A stretch of 64,000 bases of DNA. Origin: Norana najaformis. Lineage: Eukaryota > Annelida > Clitellata > Crassiclitellata > Hormogastridae. A model generated the notes under the pieces. That model was not told the DNA's origin, made no database searches, and saw nothing but the letters and a program-made list of their open reading frames with translations. A program made the position numbers and the translations under genes. Positions 59,311 through 64,000 of this stretch are shown here, piece after piece; position 1 is the first letter of the stretch, and every line of letters starts with the position of its first letter. Location of the stretch: assembly GCA_964023275.1 (NCBI GenBank), contig OZ029916.1, positions 36,395,727-36,459,726 on the forward strand, in the 5' to 3' direction.

Positions 59311-61224
59311 AATCTGGAGTTGGACTGTGCTTAGCATTCTGCAGTGAGAACCCTTCTTGTGGCCAAAGGCAACAGCAGACAGACAAGAGCATACTTAAGC
59401 AGCTGAGGTGCAGCTGAGTGCCCATGGTTTGGGTGTTGTCACAAATGTATACCTTTACAATAGTGTGTTATTGAATTTGCTTAGATCTCGTTGTTCACAT
59501 TACGAAGGGTGAGGTGTCCGAAGAGGTTTAACTTGTCAAAAATCCCTGACTCCATCCCTGTTGGCTTTGCCTCTGTTTCTGAAAGACCCGAATTCTTTGT
59601 GCGGTATTGCTCTAAAAGTTGATGGCACCTGCATATGTTGAACCATTCTGCTGAAGTACTTACTACTCTTTTGTCTTTGGTTTGGAAGCACAAAGAATCT
59701 CTTCAGTTGTATATGTACCATCACCTTTGTCTCCATGACAGCAGAACTCAAGAAGTTTGCCTTCCTCTGGATTGCATCTTTTGTGACCGATATGCTTTAG
59801 CACGAGTGAACGGTATTTCTGTCGAGTCTTGTCATGCCTTAATTATAATAGTGATGATAATACTTGCTCAGTATCGTTTGGTTAACTGGTGCAAGGTTGG
59901 TTGACTGTAGCAAGCAAATCTGAAAATTTTTAGTATACAGTATTTGCTTGCTGCTACTTTTACAACAGCCGTTAGTTCTATGTGGGACTGCTGCTAGCAT
60001 CAACTGCACTTTGAATTTTATAATGCACGTGTTTGTGTGGAACATTTTGATTTTTTTGTTGAGGTTTTTGCTTGTGTTTCTGTTGGTCTGCAGAGTGTAA
60101 TGAAGTTGAATCCATAGTTTATGTTTTTGTGTCAAACAAGAAACTGAGGGTTTGGTTTCTAGTTTAGCCACTAGCAGTTAAGGTTTTTACACTTCTGTCT
60201 ATGCAGGATTTAAGGTTTTCCTTTGGCCTTGAAGATTCTATGAGAAGTTTGTGGAGCAATGGATAAATGCAGATGTGCATTTTAGTAGTTTATTGGTACT
60301 GAAGTTTGAAAGATGGTGCTGAATTTTCCACTTATCCCAATATCTTACTGAGCTGTATATTAGGCACAAAAGTGGATCCAGAGGGCCAATCTGGCCTCCC
60401 CATTTGACTTTTGGGGTCACACCATTGAGTTGCCTGCAAACTGGTTTTGGGCGAGGTTTGTCTACTAAAACAGAACGTCAAATCTGGAAAAGTAAAAGAA
60501 AGAATCAGTGAATTTAATAGAAAGTTATCTGAAGTTAATAAAATCCGAAGTTTTGGTAAAGTTCAGTAAATTGATTACTTGCCCTGCCCTCCATTTAAAC
60601 TTCTGATGTTGGGTGACACTGCGATGCCATTTCTGTTTTTCGTGTGATATTCTTACCTTAATTGTTGGGGAAGAGTCTTTTGATGAGCTTGTCTCCGACT
60701 TTTGTGGTGCTGAGAAATTTCAGAGATACACATGTACATTTTGTAAGCCAGAATCTGGAGTTGTTTCCTAAATCTACACTTCCACTGGTCCGTTAGTTGT
60801 CGAACTTTTGTTTTCTGCAAGTGAGTGACGAGAAACGCAATAGAAGAGTCAGAACCAAGTGACACAGACATTAGAGGTCAGTCCTGCTGGCTGTTTTTGG
60901 CTGTGTACATTACGTTTTGAAGTAGGCTATGCATTTCTGTGAATAATAAGCACATTCCACGTTTCTGTTCGTATTTGAGCATGCACGTGTACAACTGGCG
61001 GGCGGGCGGGTGGCCGTCGTTCAAAACGATCAGTCGTCTGGCCGCGTCGTGTTCGAGTTTTGTACACAATAAATTTTGCTTGTAATAAAGCTACTGTTTG
61101 TGGAATTCAGAGATTTTTTTCTACGGAGGTTGGCGATGGTCTATCCCAGACAGCCACCTTTTGGGGCGTGAATTGTGCCGCTGGTTTGGTAAATTATGGG
61201 ACAGATCTTTTCCCAACAAAAGTG

Positions 61225-61292
61225 GCTGTCAGTGCTGTCGTGGTTAGCCTGTTGGATTTTCAACCCAGTGGTCGGGGTACGAATCCCTGACA
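61225..61292 (+). mobile_element. tRNA-like SINE head
   Basis: GTCGTGGTTAGCCTGTTGGA and GTCGGGGTACGAATCCCTGAC resemble tRNA D-arm and T-arm segments at the right spacing. An acceptor stem is not convincing, so a decayed SINE head is more likely than a functional tRNA. Confidence 0.4.
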
Positions 61293-62496
61293 GAAGAGAT
61301 CAAAAGATTTCAGGATTTGTGTGCATTTTTAACGTTCATTAGCGAACTTTGCATCTTGACTGCTAACAAACGGGTGGTCACAGGGAAGTTCCCATTAACG
61401 ATAACGTATCGTTGAAAGAAACTTGAGGTTTTCGTTAACGATTATAACTAAAACTCGGGCATTGACGTTAACGAAAGAAAAGCTAAAATTCAAGAGGCAA
61501 AACTGTAACTAGAGCTACTACAAAAACTCGCTGTACTAATAACGATAATACTTGATGAAAACCACCACAAAAACAAAAATAATGAAAGTTTATGTATGCA
61601 CGTATGTGTTATCATGCGTCTGAATATTTGTATAGCGCTTCTGTCAGAGCTGATTTCTTAAAACAAGCTTCTCGACGTATATGGGAAGCAGTTCTAAAGG
61701 CGTTACATAAATGGTCAGCAACATTACATTATACCAAGCAGAAGAGTTTTCTTGCTCTCTGCCAGATGGCACTAGACCATTCATGTCTCAAAAGTCTTTA
61801 GTTTTCACTACTTTGACAGGGTGAGATGCATATTTTACGTAGCCGAAAGTGTTGAATAAACTTAGAAGCTGAACCAAAGTAGAAATGGTTACAGCTCAGG
61901 AACCGAGCATTAAAAGAAAGAAAACTCGAAACAAATACATTAAAACCAGCAATAATACAAAACGACAAAACTGTCCAATGTTTGTCAGAACCACAGGAGT
62001 AGAAACTTTTATTTTTCATTTTCACGTTTTTAACGCTTTTTATATCTTCTAGAACTTTTTTTGGTTATTTGGCCATAGTGATTTGCTGAGGAAAATGCCG
62101 GATACTTAACGAAGGGATCATCCATAAAGAACGTTCGCAAAAATGACCTACTGGCTCTGTTGCACTACTCAACTACGCAGTCGGCTAGCAAAGTTTCCTA
62201 ATACGTTTGTAGCGGTTTTGTTTCTTGGCTCAAAGTTTTTTACATCTATGGCCAGGGTAGGCCTAGGTGTAAGCTTCCACAATAGCAAATAGAATCGAGC
62301 CCAACCAATGACTAAGGCGCTAGCTGTGCCATGGTTTGAGCCACCCAGACCCACTAGGCCTATTTGCATCAGTTAGCTCCATAAACATGGTCGTTGTTGG
62401 ACTCCTTCCATCTCAGGTCTCGGAGCAACCGGATGACGTTCTTGAAATCGTTAACAGGAAAATAAGTGTAACTGTTATCATTTATTATTTATTATT

Positions 62497-62612
62497 ATTA
62501 TTTGTTAATTATTTGTTGAATGTTGGATTAGTATTTATAAATGTTAGCGTGTTAGTCGGTTTGTTGACTGATTTATTCATTTCTTTCAAACTGATCTGTT
62601 TATTCATTTGCA
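62497..62612. repeat. Dispersed repeat R4, copy 2
   Basis: Same orientation as 53206-53312, sharing TTAGTATTTATAAATGTTAG and the following segments. The open frame at 62336-62668 runs through it and is therefore probably not a gene. Confidence 0.8.
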
Positions 62613-63114
62613 ATGATCAACAATCATCTCAAGACAACAACCTCTCTGACTTGACGCAGAGCGCCTGAATACGCTGGTGATCTGCGCTTAGCTTTCGAGT
62701 ATATCTTCGAGATTAAGACTACTGGTATTGAACAGCCTTCGTCATCGAGCGAACGCATTTGCCTCAGCATGGTTGGTATGGTACAGAGTACTAGCAAGAT
62801 AAGGACGTTGGGTCTCTCCAGGATTTCAGGTGATTTTACGCCAATGTTTCATGCGGGGTAGGTCTAAGGTTTGAGTTTTTGAAAGTTGTATTATGCAGGT
62901 TGGTGTATTATTCCCGGTGTAGTTGAATCCTCGTTTGTAATTTTTAAAAAGCCTTACATGATACATTACGCTTACATGTCAATGGGGTCTGTCGCGAATG
63001 AGCCACGCAATGAAAATGCATTGACACAAGTCAAAGCAATTTCTCTAACGAATGCATTTACTCTCCGTGAGCATTTATCGCATTCTGCGTAACTTCGGAG
63101 CATTTTGAAATCAA

Positions 63115-63166
63115 ACACACCCACACACACACACACACGCACGCACACGCACGCACACACACCAGC
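63115..63166. repeat. AC/ACGC microsatellite
   Basis: CACACACAC runs mixed with CGCACGCAC, about 50 bp. Confidence 0.9.
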
Positions 63167-63214
63167 AAATGCAAATGTACACGGTTTGATATTGCACCTC
63201 TGATGAGGCTACCT

Positions 63215-63360
63215 TGAAGAGGCGCTTTATAAATTTACGATTACGATTGTAACCCTCGACCCTGCTCAATTTTCAGTGAATTAATCTGGGCGAGATCCTT
63301 AACCACCGCTGCCAGTTTGAATGAGCTCCACCCCACTTAAGGTCCTCTTGCACAGGCTGT
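63215..63360. repeat. Repeat tail followed by R3, copy 3
   Basis: GGCGCTTTATAAATTTACGA with TTACGATTG ends one element. R3 then starts: CTCGACCCTGCTCAATTTTC, GGGCGAGATCCTTAACCACC, GCTGCCAGTTTGAATGAGC. Confidence 0.6.
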
Positions 63361-63489
63361 GTACTACCGTTGTACTCGGTCATTGAAGGACAATTTTTAT
63401 AGCGCCAACAATTTTCTCAGCTGTATTTCACAACTACAGGTAAGTCTACTAGAGCGCAGTACAGCAAGTGTCGGAGCCCAGAATGCCTT

Positions 63490-63715
63490 CATTCTAGGCT
63501 TTGTTTAATCAATTCTTTTACCTGGGTTCTGATGTGCATGTTTATAATATTAGGGCATCAGTGAATTATCGTAGTGCTACTGCTAGAACTAAGTTAAAGC
63601 AGTATTCTATTAAATGTACTGGCCCGGCAATATGGAATTCTCTTCCAGATGATGTAAGAAATAATTTTATAATGACTATTAGTCAATTTAAAACTAGGTA
63701 AAAGAAATACTTGCT
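63490..63715 (+). mobile_element. LINE ORF2 C-terminal fragment
   Basis: The translation reads VYNIRASVNYRSATARTKLK, then QYSIKCTGPAIWNSLPDDV and ISQFKTR, the N-T-R-S...R...S-x-x-GP-x-WN-x-LP...F-K pattern at the end of CR1/Jockey-like ORF2. It is 5'-truncated, and an early stop follows FKTR. Confidence 0.8.
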
Positions 63716-64000
63716 TAGTCTGTATTAGCGTGTTCACATGTAGGCCTAATTATAAATGTCTTTTTTGGATTGTGTTGAAAATAATTGTTTGATTTATAAT
63801 AATGTTATTTTTACTGTGTAATCTGTAATCTCTCATATCCATTTAATTTTTGCACAGTTGCCATATGTCAAAGCTTTCATGTTTGTGTAATCGCCATATG
63901 TTAATACTGTAAATGGGCCAGCCGAGTTTCAAGCGGGTCTGTCTGACCCTTTTCGGTTGACCCGTTGACCTGCATCAACAATGTGCATATGCTATGGCTT
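63716..64000. other. Unassigned sequence at window end
   Basis: Probably the 3' untranslated end of the adjacent LINE fragment, then unique sequence. No gene signal is seen. Confidence 0.3.

Larger units (their letters stand above)
56577..63480. other. TM9SF3 3' flank and intergenic region
   Basis: No gene is recognised. ATTAAA at about 57270 is a possible TM9SF3 polyadenylation signal. Open frames at 58159, 59481-59904, 62336 and 62886 lack family signatures. Decayed tRNA-like SINE heads occur at 57780-57850 (GTTTGCCCTAGTGGTTACG) and 61225-61292 (TCGTGGTTAGCCTGTTGG, GGGGTACGAATCCCTG), with a partial SINE at 59180-59310. R4 is at 62497-62612, and the R3 family is at 63250-63360. Confidence 0.45.

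Noticed and set aside
61235-61290. Possible tRNA gene
   Set aside because: T-arm-like and D-arm-like pieces are present, but no paired acceptor stem or convincing anticodon arm; treated as a decayed SINE head.
62336-62668. 110-residue hydrophobic open frame
   Set aside because: It overlaps dispersed repeat R4, whose other copy lies in an intron without an open frame.
63115-63166. CRISPR-like or Z-DNA array
   Set aside because: It is a simple AC/ACGC microsatellite with no spacer structure.

Overview
This window is genomic DNA from an animal, most likely an aquatic invertebrate. The evidence is GT-AG introns of about 0.3-2 kb inside every conserved gene, AT-rich non-coding sequence, CR1/L2-like LINE fragments and tRNA-derived SINEs in introns and between genes, and a metazoan gene set. 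The phylum cannot be fixed from the sequence alone. I rebuilt six multi-exon genes by reading exons through splice sites and checking that the reading phase carries across each junction. Five are closed models; one has two unresolved junctions.

Layout. (1) 3187-5060 (+): a two-exon alpha-1,3-fucosyltransferase (GT10), with one clear and one doubtful decayed copy of the start of its second exon upstream. (2) 8372-11677 (+): a six-exon basigin/neuroplastin-like two-Ig membrane protein. (3) 16186-24619 (-): at least 11 exons of an atypical basic helix-loop-helix protein. Its basic region and a possible HMG-like segment suggest the STRA8/MEIOSIN class of meiotic-entry regulators; this is the most interesting gene in the window. 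(4) 26262-32301 (-): an eight-exon FKBP51/52-like co-chaperone with two FKBP domains and TPRs. It has a long tail of six 29-residue repeats, a 21-bp duplication inside FKBP domain 1 and an altered ligand pocket. (5) 33481-40270 (+): a seven-exon MRE11, head-to-head with the FKBP gene across 1.2 kb. (6) 46992-56576 (+): a 15-exon TM9SF3, complete with a C-terminal KID motif.

The remaining sequence is mostly decayed mobile DNA: at least eight LINE 3'-end or reverse-transcriptase fragments, at least three SINE families, two possible LTR-element remnants, and microsatellites. Many LINE and SINE ends share a GCGCTTTATAAATGT-like tail followed by different short repeats.

The genes do not form one pathway. 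MRE11 (double-strand-break repair, including meiotic breaks) and the STRA8/MEIOSIN-like protein share a meiotic theme, but nothing in the sequence shows co-regulation. The fucosyltransferase and TM9SF3 are secretory-pathway proteins, basigin is a cell-surface transporter chaperone, and the FKBP is probably an Hsp90 co-chaperone. No CRISPR array, operon, rRNA or intact tRNA gene was seen.
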